Assembly: GCF_018613575.1 (NCBI RefSeq)
Contig: NZ_JAGGPX010000035.1
Coordinates: 1-38,322 of the forward strand
Direction: 5' to 3'
Source of the DNA: Planococcus sp. ISL-110
GTDB lineage: Bacteria > Bacillota > Bacilli > Bacillales_A > Planococcaceae
Length of the DNA stretch: 38,322 nt
Shown piece by piece: positions 30,961 through 38,322 of this stretch (position 1 is its first letter; each line of letters opens with the position of its first letter). Both the position numbers and the translations under genes were made by a program. The notes beneath the pieces are model-generated. The model worked only from the letters and a program-made list of their open reading frames with translations, did not search any database and was not told the DNA's origin.

Positions 30961-33888
30961 ATGCCCATTAACATTAACGGTCTACCCATCGAATTCGAAC
31001 AAGGAAAAACCATATTGCAGGTGATCAACGAACAAAAGATTTTGCATCCACAAATCTGTTATATGCCCGAAGTGGATCCGATTGAAACCTGTGACACATG
31101 TATCGTTGAAGTTGACGGCAAACTTGTCCGTGCCTGTTCAACCCCCGCTGCAGCCGGCATGGAGGTCCAGCTGGCCTCGCCGCGCGCGAAAGAAGCACAG
31201 ACCGAAGCGATGGACCGGATTCTCGAAAACCATCTGCTTTACTGCACGGTCTGCGACAATAACAACGGCAACTGCAAAATCCACAACACGGTTGACATGA
31301 TGGAAGTCGAACACCAAAAATATCCATTTGAGCCGAAATGTTCGGTCGATGAAGTTGATTTGACCAACCCTTTTTATCGCTACGATCCGAATCAGTGCAT
31401 CGCCTGCGGCCAATGTGTAGAGGTTTGCCAGAACCTGCAGGTCAATGAAACTTTGACCATGGACTGGTCGCGTGACCGCCCAATCGTCCTTTGGGATGGC
31501 GGCGCAAAAATCAACGACTCTTCCTGCGTCAGCTGCGGCCAATGCGTAACAGCATGTCCATGCAACGCCTTGATGGAAACTTCGATGCTTGGAGAAGCAG
31601 GCTTTATGACCGCCATTCCAGAAAAAATCCTTTCACCGATGATCGATTTGATAAAAGATGTTGAACCGGGTTATAGCGGCATCATGGCCGTATCGGATGC
31701 CGAAGCGAAAATGCGTGAGACACGCACGAAAAAAACCAAAACGGTTTGTACATTCTGCGGCGTCGGCTGTTCATTTGAAATTTGGACAAAAGACCGTGAG
31801 ATCCTGAAAATCCAACCGGTATCGGAAGCACCTGCCAACGCGATTTCCACATGTGTCAAAGGCAAATTCGGCTGGGATTTCGTCAATAGCGAAGAACGCA
31901 TCACCACTCCCCTCATCCGTAAAAACGGCGAGTTTGTAGAAGCCAGCTGGGAAGAAGCGCTTGACCTTGTTGCATCGAAATTCAAAACAATCAAAGAACA
32001 GAACGGCAAAGATTCCATCGGCGTCATTTCTTCATCGAAAATCACCAATGAAGATAATTACGTCATCCAGAAACTGAGCCGCCAAGTATTTGAAACGAAT
32101 AACGTCGACAACTGTTCACGCTATTGCCAATCTCCTGCAACCGACGGCCTTTTCCGTACTGTCGGCATGGGCGGAGATGCCGGAACCATCAAAGACATTG
32201 CCAGTGCCGGACTTGTCATTATCGTCGGCGCCAATCCTGCAGAAGGCCATCCAGTTTTAGCGACACGCGTAAAACGTGCCCATAAACTGCACGGACAAAA
32301 GTTGATTGTTGCAGACATGCGCAAAAACGAAATGGCCGAACGCTCGGATATCTTCATTACACCGAAGCAAGGAACTGACCAAGTATGGCTGATGGCTGTT
32401 ACGAAATACATGATCGACCAGGGCTGGCACGACCAGCAGTTTATCGATGACAATGTAAATTACTTCAACGACTTTAAAGAAGTGTTGGATCAGTACACAT
32501 TGGAATACGCAGAGCAGCAAAGCGGCGTGTCCAAAGAAACCTTGATCCAGACTGCTGAAATGATCCGTGACGCCGACGGTACTTGTATCCTTTGGGGCAT
32601 GGGCGTTACACAAAACACCGGCGGTTCAGATACGTCTGCTGCGATTTCCAACCTTTTGCTTGCAACAGGCAACTACCGCCGTCCAGGTGCCGGTGCTTAC
32701 CCGCTTCGCGGCCACAACAACGTTCAAGGTGCCTGCGATATGGGCTCTTTGCCAGGTTGGCTGCCAGGCTACCAGCACATTACAGATGATGCTGCCCGCC
32801 AGAAATTTGAACAGGCTTACGGCGTGAAAATCGACGACAAGCCAGGCATGGACAATATCCAAATGCTGCAGGCTGTTGAAGAAGGCATCATGAAAGCGAT
32901 GTATGTTGTTGGTGAAGATATGGCGTTGGTTGATTCAAACGCCAACCATGTAGATGAAGTGTTATCAAAACTCGACTTTTTCGTAGTCCAGGACATTTTC
33001 TTCTCCCGCACTGCACAGTATGCGGATGTTATTTTACCAGCGGCACCATCGCTGGAAAAAGACGGCACTTTCACCAACACTGAACGCCGCGTCCAGCGCC
33101 TTTACAAAGCACTTCCGGAACTCGGCCAGTCAAAAGCAGACTGGTGGATCGTCCAGGAAATCGCTAACCGGCTTGGTGCAGACTGGAACTACAGCCACCC
33201 AAGCGAAATTTTCGCTGAAATGGCAAGTTTGTCTCCACTGTTTGCCAAAGCGGATTACGCTTCGATGGAAGGCTGGAACAGTTTCCTATGGGGCAGCCTG
33301 GAAGGAGAAAGCACACCGCTTCTCTATGTCGATGGCTTTAATTTCCCGGATAAAAAAGCACGTTTCGCCCTATCCGATTGGGTTGAACCGGTAGTCTTCC
33401 CTGCCGAATACGATCTTCATATCAATAATGGCCGCCTGTTGGAGCATTTCCACGAAGGAAATATGACCGATAAATCCAAAGGCATCATCTCCAAACTGCC
33501 AGAGACGTTTGTTGAAGTCTCTCCGCAGCTAGCAAAAGAACGCGGACTGGAAGATGGATCGACTGTCCGACTTGTCTCCCCTTACGGCGCGTTGAAATTA
33601 CCGGTTATTGTAACGGGTCGAGTAAAAGGCAATGAATTGTTCCTGCCCATGAACTCGACGAAAAAAGAAACGGCCATCAATTTCCTGACAGGTCCGGCCG
33701 TCGACGAGCGTACCAATACACCAGCATACAAGCAGACGAAGGTTCGCATGGAAGTGTTGAAAGATCACGTCAAGCGCCCGCTGCCAAAATCAAATCCGCG
33801 GGACAAAAAACGCACGCCGGTATCCGGCATCGAAGTAGAACGCAAATGGGCACGTGAAGGCTATGTGCATTTGACAGATCAACGATAG
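30961..33888 (+). CDS. fdhF: Formate dehydrogenase alpha subunit (molybdopterin, multi Fe-S)
   Basis: 975 residues. Oxidises formate to CO2. Domains: an N-terminal [2Fe-2S] ferredoxin (Cys in HPQICYMPEVDPIETCDTCI ... RACSTP), a His/Cys cluster (NHLLYCTVCDNNNGNC), two [4Fe-4S] sites (CIACGQCVEVCQ; CVSCGQCVTACPC), then the molybdopterin core starting at Cys263 (CTFCGVGCSFEIW). The Mo ligand is Cys389 in NCSRYCQSP, so it is not a selenoprotein. The next residue is Gln where most formate dehydrogenases have His. Further landmarks are GRLLEHFHEGNMTDKS and the C-terminal MGD-binding part. AAAGGAGG precedes the ATG by 7 bases. It resembles the YrhE/YjgC type of Bacillus and is followed by its DUF1641 partner. 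Confidence 0.93.
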   Translation: MPININGLPIEFEQGKTILQVINEQKILHPQICYMPEVDPIETCDTCIVEVDGKLVRACSTPAAAGMEVQLASPRAKEAQTEAMDRILENHLLYCTVCDNNNGNCKIHNTVDMMEVEHQKYPFEPKCSVDEVDLTNPFYRYDPNQCIACGQCVEVCQNLQVNETLTMDWSRDRPIVLWDGGAKINDSSCVSCGQCVTACPCNALMETSMLGEAGFMTAIPEKILSPMIDLIKDVEPGYSGIMAVSDAEAKMRETRTKKTKTVCTFCGVGCSFEIWTKDREILKIQPVSEAPANAISTCVKGKFGWDFVNSEERITTPLIRKNGEFVEASWEEALDLVASKFKTIKEQNGKDSIGVISSSKITNEDNYVIQKLSRQVFETNNVDNCSRYCQSPATDGLFRTVGMGGDAGTIKDIASAGLVIIVGANPAEGHPVLATRVKRAHKLHGQKLIVADMRKNEMAERSDIFITPKQGTDQVWLMAVTKYMIDQGWHDQQFIDDNVNYFNDFKEVLDQYTLEYAEQQSGVSKETLIQTAEMIRDADGTCILWGMGVTQNTGGSDTSAAISNLLLATGNYRRPGAGAYPLRGHNNVQGACDMGSLPGWLPGYQHITDDAARQKFEQAYGVKIDDKPGMDNIQMLQAVEEGIMKAMYVVGEDMALVDSNANHVDEVLSKLDFFVVQDIFFSRTAQYADVILPAAPSLEKDGTFTNTERRVQRLYKALPELGQSKADWWIVQEIANRLGADWNYSHPSEIFAEMASLSPLFAKADYASMEGWNSFLWGSLEGESTPLLYVDGFNFPDKKARFALSDWVEPVVFPAEYDLHINNGRLLEHFHEGNMTDKSKGIISKLPETFVEVSPQLAKERGLEDGSTVRLVSPYGALKLPVIVTGRVKGNELFLPMNSTKKETAINFLTGPAVDERTNTPAYKQTKVRMEVLKDHVKRPLPKSNPRDKKRTPVSGIEVERKWAREGYVHLTDQR

Positions 33889-33902
33889 AAAGGTGATGTC
33901 CT

Positions 33903-34382
33903 ATGGCAAGTCCAATAACGCAGATCAAGAGGAAAGAATGGACGGCAGAAGAAATCCGCCAGCAAAAGCTCTATGAATTGGAGACGCTGATTGCCGAACA
34001 AAACGAGGCCCTCAATAAACTATTGGCCATCACGGGTGATCTGGACGATGCGGGAGTTCTGGACGCTGTCCTTGCGATGGTCAAAGCGAAAGAAGGCATT
34101 GCGGAAGTGGTGATGGGGCAAGCGACCCGTGAACCGGTGACCAATCTCATCAATAACATGTTGAGTGCAGCAGGTGCATTAACAGCAATTGATCCAGAAT
34201 CGACGGGCAAGCTGGCATCGAGTGTAGTCAATGGGTTGAAAGAAGCGGAAGCACAAAATCAAAATGGCAAGAAACTCGGTGTGTTCCAGATGGTAAAGGC
34301 ATTCAGAGATCCTGATATTAACCGCACCATCAAGTTTGGCCTCAATTTCCTGAAAGGCATGGGGAAAGGGCTGGATCGATAG
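33903..34382 (+). CDS. DUF1641 protein, formate dehydrogenase partner (YrhD/YjgD-like)
   Basis: 159 residues, starting 14 bases after fdhF; AAAGGTGATG sits just before the ATG. A helical protein with a coiled N-terminal part (ELETLIAEQNEALNKLLAIT) and the DUF1641 core (LINNMLSAAGALTAIDPEST, then GVFQMVKAFRDPDINRTIKF, GLNFLKGMGKGL). It has no Cys ligands or membrane segments. In Bacillus the same pairing (yrhE-yrhD, yjgC-yjgD) is constant, so it is probably a structural or assembly subunit; its biochemical role is unproven. A terminator follows. Confidence 0.85.
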   Translation: MASPITQIKRKEWTAEEIRQQKLYELETLIAEQNEALNKLLAITGDLDDAGVLDAVLAMVKAKEGIAEVVMGQATREPVTNLINNMLSAAGALTAIDPESTGKLASSVVNGLKEAEAQNQNGKKLGVFQMVKAFRDPDINRTIKFGLNFLKGMGKGLDR

Positions 34383-34413
34383 GATTTTCAGCAAGCGTCT
34401 ATGCTTTCATATA

Positions 34414-34452
34414 AACAGCCGCGGCTTTTTCATAGCCGTGGCTGTTTTTTGT
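34414..34452 (+). terminator. Intrinsic terminator after the fdhF operon
   Basis: 13-bp arms (AACAGCCGCGGCT / AGCCGTGGCTGTT, one wobble) with a 7-base loop and TTTTTTG on the plus strand. Confidence 0.9.
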
Positions 34453-35103
34453 TTTAAAACAGTGACATCCTTTTATAGCCGATTCGGCCGCTTTGGGCAT
34501 GGCTCGCGCACTGAACCGGAAAGAACACCCGTTTACCGCTCCGCCCAGCTCGTGGACGCGCCGGCGCTGGTTAAATGGAATATAATGGAATTTTTATGCT
34601 GGTTGTGATTTCACTTTTTCAGGTTTTTTTAGGCTGGTGTTTTATCCCTGCTGTATGGAGAAGCATAAGATTACGTGGAATCTTCATGGTTTAAAAAGGT
34701 GATTTCTCAGCAATCGCTGGGAGCTTCTATTATATAGAAGGAACTCCAATAGATTCGAGCAGAATGTTGTGGTCGCATGCAGCATCAGAAAAGCTTGCAA
34801 AGTCAGTTTTCACGCATTCTAATTCTTTAACTTTAATTTTTCTTCTATATAAGAGATGTGCCTGCTCAATCCATACTTCATTTGATTTTATTGATCTTCT
34901 TTAAAGGGTCTCGACCATAAGAAAATTCTCGGATATAGAACCTTCCCTGTCCATTAACATCCCTGCTCTTCTCACTGGTGAACTGTTGTAAAACAGCTAG
35001 CTGAAATACAGTCCAGTCTTTATCGCGAATTATCTGCTTTTATCAAGAAATAATCGGTTTTATCCATTTTTCAAGACATCCCCCTCTATCTGTTATATAT
35101 TAA
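34453..35103. other. Long non-coding stretch with a dispersed GC-rich repeat
   Basis: About 650 bases with no supported gene. At 34475-34570 is a GC-rich segment whose core (34548-34568, GACGCGCCGGCGCT at 34555-34568) repeats that at 16507-16527. A small hairpin without a U-tail lies near 34720-34747 (CTTCTAT / ATAGAAG). The rest is AT-rich and should carry the aceA promoter at its right end (TATATT near 35094). Confidence 0.5.
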
Positions 35104-35141
35104 TTAACAAGAAAACAAACTGTATTAATACAGCTTGTTAA
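35104..35141. promoter_or_regulatory. Nested palindromes in the aceA leader
   Basis: An outer inverted repeat TTAACAAG (35104-35111) / CTTGTTAA (35134-35141) encloses a perfect 14-bp palindrome CTGTATTAATACAG (35120-35133). It lies 33 bases before the start codon and is a candidate operator or 5' stem for isocitrate lyase control. Confidence 0.55.
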
Positions 35142-35174
35142 ATAAATTCTTCAAATCAGAAAGGGATGGATGAC

Positions 35175-36467
35175 ATGGTCAAAAACAAACTTCAACAAAT
35201 CGAGGAACTAAAAGCAAGCTGGACAGAGGACAGCCGCTGGAATGGCATTGAACGGATGTATACAGCTGAGGAAGTTGTAAAACTTCGTGGCTCTGTACAA
35301 ATTGAACATACATTAGCGAGAAAAGGCGCTGAAAGATTATTCAAATCGATTCATGAAGAAGATTTTGTGAATGCACTAGGTGCACTAACTGGTAACCAGG
35401 CAGTTCAACAAGTTAAAGCAGGCTTAAAGGCAATTTACTTGAGCGGCTGGCAGGTTGCTGCAGATGCTAACTCTGCAGGCCAAATGTACCCTGACCAAAG
35501 TTTGTACCCGGTCAATTCGGTCCCTGATGTTGTTAAGAAAATTAACCAGGCACTTCAACGTGCTGATCAGATCGACGGAGTTGAAGGCACAGAAGGCTTT
35601 GACTGGTTCGCGCCAATCGTAGCCGATGCTGAAGCTGGCTTTGGCGGACCGCTGAATGTCTACGAACTGATGAAAGCAATGATCGAAGCAGGCGCTTCTG
35701 GTGTCCACTTTGAAGATCAGCTAGCTTCAGAGAAAAAATGCGGACATTTAGGCGGCAAAGTATTGCTTCCAACTCAAAACGCTATAAGAAATCTGGTTTC
35801 TGCCCGATTGGCATCTGATGTCCTTGGCGTACCGACCATCATCATCGCTCGTACGGATGCAGATGCAGCTGATTTGATCACAAGCGACATCGATCCACGC
35901 GACCACGCCTTCATTACAGGCGAACGCACACCAGAAGGCTTCTACCGTACGAACGCAGGCATCGACCAAGCCATTGCACGCGGCCTGGCATACGCACCTT
36001 ATGCAGATCTTGTTTGGTGTGAAACTTCTCACCCGAACCTGGAAGAAGCTCAGCAATTCGCTGATGCGATCCATGCAGAATTCCCAGGCAAATTGCTTGC
36101 CTACAACTGTTCGCCTTCATTCAACTGGAAAGCGAAACTTGATGAAGAAACAATCGCGAAATACCAGGTTGAACTTGGCAAGATGGGCTACAAGTTCCAG
36201 TTCGTTACTTTGGCTGGATTCCACTCATTGAACCACAGCATGTTCGAACTTGCTCACGATTACAAAGACAACGGCATGGCGGCATACTCGAAGCTGCAGC
36301 AAGCTGAATTCGCTAACGAATCGAAAGGCTACACAGCTACGCGCCACCAGCGTGAAGTTGGTACAAGCTACTTTGATGAGATTTCACAGATCGTTTCAGG
36401 CGGCACAAGCTCAACGACCGCAATGAAAGGCTCTACTGAAACAGCTCAATTCACATCAAATAAATAA
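35175..36467 (+). CDS. aceA: Isocitrate lyase
   Basis: 430 residues. Splits isocitrate to glyoxylate and succinate, the first glyoxylate-shunt step. The active-site loop KKCGHLGGK carries the catalytic Cys189. Metal/substrate segments include [43 protein letters not shown] and [17 protein letters not shown] lies 9 bases before the ATG at 35175; the ATG at 35166 abuts that site. The compact size without a long insertion matches Bacillales enzymes. Malate synthase is not adjacent. Citrate synthase lies 12 kb away on the same strand. Confidence 0.96.
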   Translation: MVKNKLQQIEELKASWTEDSRWNGIERMYTAEEVVKLRGSVQIEHTLARKGAERLFKSIHEEDFVNALGALTGNQAVQQVKAGLKAIYLSGWQVAADANSAGQMYPDQSLYPVNSVPDVVKKINQALQRADQIDGVEGTEGFDWFAPIVADAEAGFGGPLNVYELMKAMIEAGASGVHFEDQLASEKKCGHLGGKVLLPTQNAIRNLVSARLASDVLGVPTIIIARTDADAADLITSDIDPRDHAFITGERTPEGFYRTNAGIDQAIARGLAYAPYADLVWCETSHPNLEEAQQFADAIHAEFPGKLLAYNCSPSFNWKAKLDEETIAKYQVELGKMGYKFQFVTLAGFHSLNHSMFELAHDYKDNGMAAYSKLQQAEFANESKGYTATRHQREVGTSYFDEISQIVSGGTSSTTAMKGSTETAQFTSNK

Positions 36468-36542
36468 ACAATTGCCATCTTTTGATTAGCGTCCATCCAT
36501 CGACACGGCATTCAAAAAACTAAACTATTGGAGGAGATCCTT

Positions 36543-36671
36543 ATGAAAACGACACAAACTTACGAGACACGCACGAAGAAAGAATGCCGCGAGTGCGGAT
36601 GCGAAATCAAGGAGCAGCACCAGTCAATCATCTACGAATGTGAGCGCTGCATGTGCAATCAAGACGAATAG
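36543..36671 (+). CDS. Small Cys-rich zinc-ribbon-like protein (YhfH-like)
   Basis: A short gene of 42 residues with a GGAGGAG site before the ATG at 36543. The peptide carries Cys-x2-Cys-x-Cys (CRECGC) and Cys-x2-Cys-x-Cys (CERCMC), spaced by about 20 residues (EIKEQHQSIIYE), which could hold one zinc. The pattern ECGxEIxEQH...CxxC resembles, from memory, the small YhfH family of Bacillus (function unknown). It starts 75 bases after aceA and ends at a strong terminator, so it may be co-transcribed with aceA. Confidence 0.7.
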   Translation: MKTTQTYETRTKKECRECGCEIKEQHQSIIYECERCMCNQDE

Positions 36672-36675
36672 AAAA

Positions 36676-36714
36676 AACAAAAACCCACTCGAAAAATCGA
36701 GTGGGTTTTTGTTT
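36676..36714. terminator. Bidirectional terminator
   Basis: Perfect 17-bp arms (AACAAAAACCCACTCGA and complement) with a 4-base loop, between the converging Cys-rich gene and the methyltransferase gene. Confidence 0.93.
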
Positions 36715-36721
36715 GCCTTTT

Positions 36722-37429
36722 TTAATTTTTGCCAACCTTCAAGATCAGGAAGTTCGGACTTTTCATCAAATGATCGTATTGTTCGGATGCAAGTTCTTTG
36801 AATACTGCAGTCGGCTTTGGCTCTGTCACGTGTTCAATTGCAAAATGAACCAGCAGGGTGTTGAGAATTTCATTTAAAGGCCGACGGTAAAAGGGCACTT
36901 GATAGGTCTTCCCGCCTTTATTCCATTGGTCGACAATCAGCTCAGCCGAAAAATAATGGGCTTCGTCCAGCAGCTGCAGATCTGTCAGCGGATGATGGAT
37001 CGACAGCAGAAAGTTGCCGCCCGGCTTTAAGACCCGGCTAAACTCGGCAAAAACTGCCTGCCAGTCTTTCAGGTAATGCAGGGTCAGCGAGCTGACAATA
37101 AAATCAAAGCTTTGGTCCCCAAATGGCAATGGTTCTTCCAGATCCAAACACAGCACTTCGGCATCTTCGCCCAGCAGCTTTTTGGTGGAACTGACCATTT
37201 CAGGGCTCATATCAACGCTTGTGACCTTTGCTCCTCTGTCAGCTAATTGCTCGGAATACCAACCGGCCGAGCAGCCTGCATCTAGCACCCGCAACCCTGA
37301 CAAATCAGCCGCAACATGCTGCATCATTGCTGGCCTTTCGTATTGCGTATTGTAGAGATTATTCGCATCCCCCATCTTTTCATAGACTCCTGCCAATTCA
37401 TTGAATGTTTCCAGCACTTGTTTCTTCAT
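36722..37429 (-). CDS. Class I SAM-dependent methyltransferase
   Basis: 235 residues. The SAM-binding motif I is LRVLDAGCSAGWYSEQLADR (about residues 45-64), motif II acidic end VTSVDMSPEMV, then AEVLCLDLEEPLPF, FDFIVSSLTLHYLKDW and LKPGGNFLLSIHHPLTDL. This is the UbiE/Methyltransf_11 type; the substrate is unknown. The start ATG overlaps the stop of the upstream acetyltransferase by 4 bases (ATGA), so the two form an operon ending at the 36676-36714 terminator. Confidence 0.92.
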   Translation of the reverse strand: MKKQVLETFNELAGVYEKMGDANNLYNTQYERPAMMQHVAADLSGLRVLDAGCSAGWYSEQLADRGAKVTSVDMSPEMVSSTKKLLGEDAEVLCLDLEEPLPFGDQSFDFIVSSLTLHYLKDWQAVFAEFSRVLKPGGNFLLSIHHPLTDLQLLDEAHYFSAELIVDQWNKGGKTYQVPFYRRPLNEILNTLLVHFAIEHVTEPKPTAVFKELASEQYDHLMKSPNFLILKVGKN

Positions 37430-38004
37430 CTTTCACCTCGTGATCTATCGAATTTTTCACACGCTTGCTGTTTGTCGATTTTATACAGCACATGCGTTTT
37501 CAGCGGACTGCCATCTTCCAAGTTTGGATGCTCAAACTCGCCTATTTTTGTCATCCCGATTCGCTTCATGACTTTCTCGGACGGCCGATTGACTGCCGAA
37601 GTGAACGAATAGACCTCGATCATCCCTAAAGATCCAAATGCATACTCAAAACAAGCAATCGCCCCTTCGACCGCATAGCCCTTCTTCCAGAAGCATTTAT
37701 CCAGCCGCCAGCCAACTTCTGCAGCCCCTTGTCCTTCTATAGCCATCGCTATTTCCAACAGACCGATAAAGCCAATAAACGTCCCGTCCTCTTTTCGGTC
37801 CACTGCCCACATTGTATAAGCTTTATCAACCATATGCGTTTCAAAGCGATCGATTAATCGATCGGCTTCTCTCTTCGCCAAAGGCTTCGGAAAATACTGC
37901 ATCACGTCGGGATCTGCCGACATGGCCGCAAACGGATTCCGGTCCCGTTCTTCCCAGCGCCTGAAACCCAAACGCTCAGATTCAAAAAGATAGCTTATCT
38001 CCAT
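37426..38004 (-). CDS. GNAT-family N-acetyltransferase (RimJ/RimL-like)
   Basis: 192 residues. It begins MEISYLFESERLGFRRWEER, the usual RimJ/RimL opening, with FIGFIGLLEIAMAIEGQGAA, VGWRLDKCFWKKGYAVEGAI (acetyl-CoA loop region, with Gln/Gly replaced by Lys-Lys-Gly) and YSFTSAVNRPSEKVMKRIGM. It transfers an acetyl group to an amine, either a protein N-terminus or a small molecule. GAGGAGG lies about 10 bases before the ATG at 38004; a longer frame upstream lacks any such site. It is the first gene of a two-gene operon with the methyltransferase. Confidence 0.9.
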   Translation of the reverse strand: MEISYLFESERLGFRRWEERDRNPFAAMSADPDVMQYFPKPLAKREADRLIDRFETHMVDKAYTMWAVDRKEDGTFIGFIGLLEIAMAIEGQGAAEVGWRLDKCFWKKGYAVEGAIACFEYAFGSLGMIEVYSFTSAVNRPSEKVMKRIGMTKIGEFEHPNLEDGSPLKTHVLYKIDKQQACEKFDRSRGER

Positions 38005-38166
38005 CAGCTGCCTTCCTCCTCGTATAGTATTGTTCTTTTTCTGCTGTTTCCATTTTACCAGAAACCGCCATTTCCGAAAGCTGTCCACTTAATTGTCACT
38101 TTCACCCCCCTTATTTATTGAAAAATTTCATCAATATCAAAATTCCCAAAAATAAAGATTGCAATA

Positions 38167-38213
38167 TGCATTATTTTTTTGCATTATTATATGTAGGGAT
38201 AATTATTAATGCA
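38167..38213. repeat. Short AT-rich direct and inverted repeats
   Basis: TGCATTATT occurs at 38167-38175 and 38180-38188, and TTAATGCA in inverted sense at 38206-38213. They lie between the acetyltransferase operon and the transposase remnant at the right edge. Confidence 0.4.
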
Positions 38214-38257
38214 AAAATATTTTGCGGTAAAGTTTTTTGAAATTGTAAATTGTCAAT

Positions 38258-38322
38258 TCAAGTCGAACGCGGCAAGAAACTCATGAATACCTCAAAGGGC
38301 GTGTTGTAATTCAATACTTTCA
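38258..38322 (-). CDS. IS30-like transposase, C-terminal end (runs off right edge)
   Basis: The minus-strand frame entering from the right edge reads KVLNYNTPFEVFMSFLPRST and stops with TGA at 38258. The phrase (R)KxLxYxTPxEVF near the C-terminus is typical of IS30-family transposases, so an IS30-type element probably continues to the right. Only about 21 codons are visible, so the family call rests on one motif. Confidence 0.6.
   Translation of the reverse strand, partial: KVLNYNTPFEVFMSFLPRST

Noticed and set aside
1..38322. CRISPR arrays, rRNA and tRNA genes, prophage or toxin-antitoxin modules
   Set aside because: No regularly spaced repeats, no rRNA-like stretches, no recognisable cloverleaf regions, and no structural phage or toxin-antitoxin gene pair was seen.

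Overview
The window looks like the chromosome of a low-to-mid-GC Gram-positive of the Bacillales, most likely a Planococcaceae member (Planococcus/Planomicrobium/Sporosarcina type). The grounds are strong AGGAGG-type ribosome sites, frequent TTG/GTG starts, sigma-A type promoters, many U-tailed hairpin terminators, and Bacillus-type gene sets: adeR-ald, a CitZ-type citrate synthase, an FdhF-DUF1641 pair and mtlA/mtlF. The genus is an inference. I recognise no rRNA, tRNA or CRISPR array.

Layout. 1-1471: the start of a secreted protein and an ECF sigma / anti-sigma pair. 1.8-4.4 kb: an NAD(P)-binding reductase, a small heat-shock protein with a clear promoter, a decayed UvrA-type ATPase remnant and a methyltransferase. 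4.5-7.6 kb: an aldehyde dehydrogenase and short-chain dehydrogenase operon, divergent from a TetR regulator with a candidate operator between them. 7.68-8.01 kb: a MITE-like element with about 50-bp inverted ends. 8.2-8.6 kb: two small genes. 8.7-10.7 kb: mannitol PTS genes mtlA and mtlF. 10.96-12.35 kb: an IS3-family insertion sequence with a -1 frameshift site. 12.4-16.4 kb: a second TetR with a near-perfect palindrome upstream, a small membrane protein, a GIY-YIG-type protein, a metallophosphoesterase and a macro-domain protein. 16.8-20.2 kb: adeR, ald and a PgeF/YfiH-family protein. 20.5-23.5 kb: an oxalate/formate-type MFS transporter and citrate synthase.

23.6-34.4 kb is a formate dehydrogenase / molybdenum cofactor island. 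The minus strand carries moeA-mobB-moaE-moaD-mobA-moaA as an overlapping operon, a second oxalate/formate-type transporter, and a DUF2294-type gene followed by fdhD. Divergently on the plus strand lie a 975-residue multi-cluster formate dehydrogenase and its DUF1641 partner. Together they supply the molybdopterin cofactor, sulfurate it, possibly move formate, and oxidise it. The fdhF leader has a good promoter followed about 100 nt later by an intrinsic terminator, which suggests attenuation or a small RNA. 35.1-38.3 kb: isocitrate lyase with palindromes in its leader, a small Cys-rich protein, a methyltransferase-acetyltransferase pair, and the C-terminus of an IS30-like transposase running off the right edge.

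Most of the window is ordinary metabolism. The least explained items are the MITE-like element, the fdhF leader, the Cys-Gln active-site pair in FdhF, and several small genes. I found no defence island or other clearly new multigene system.
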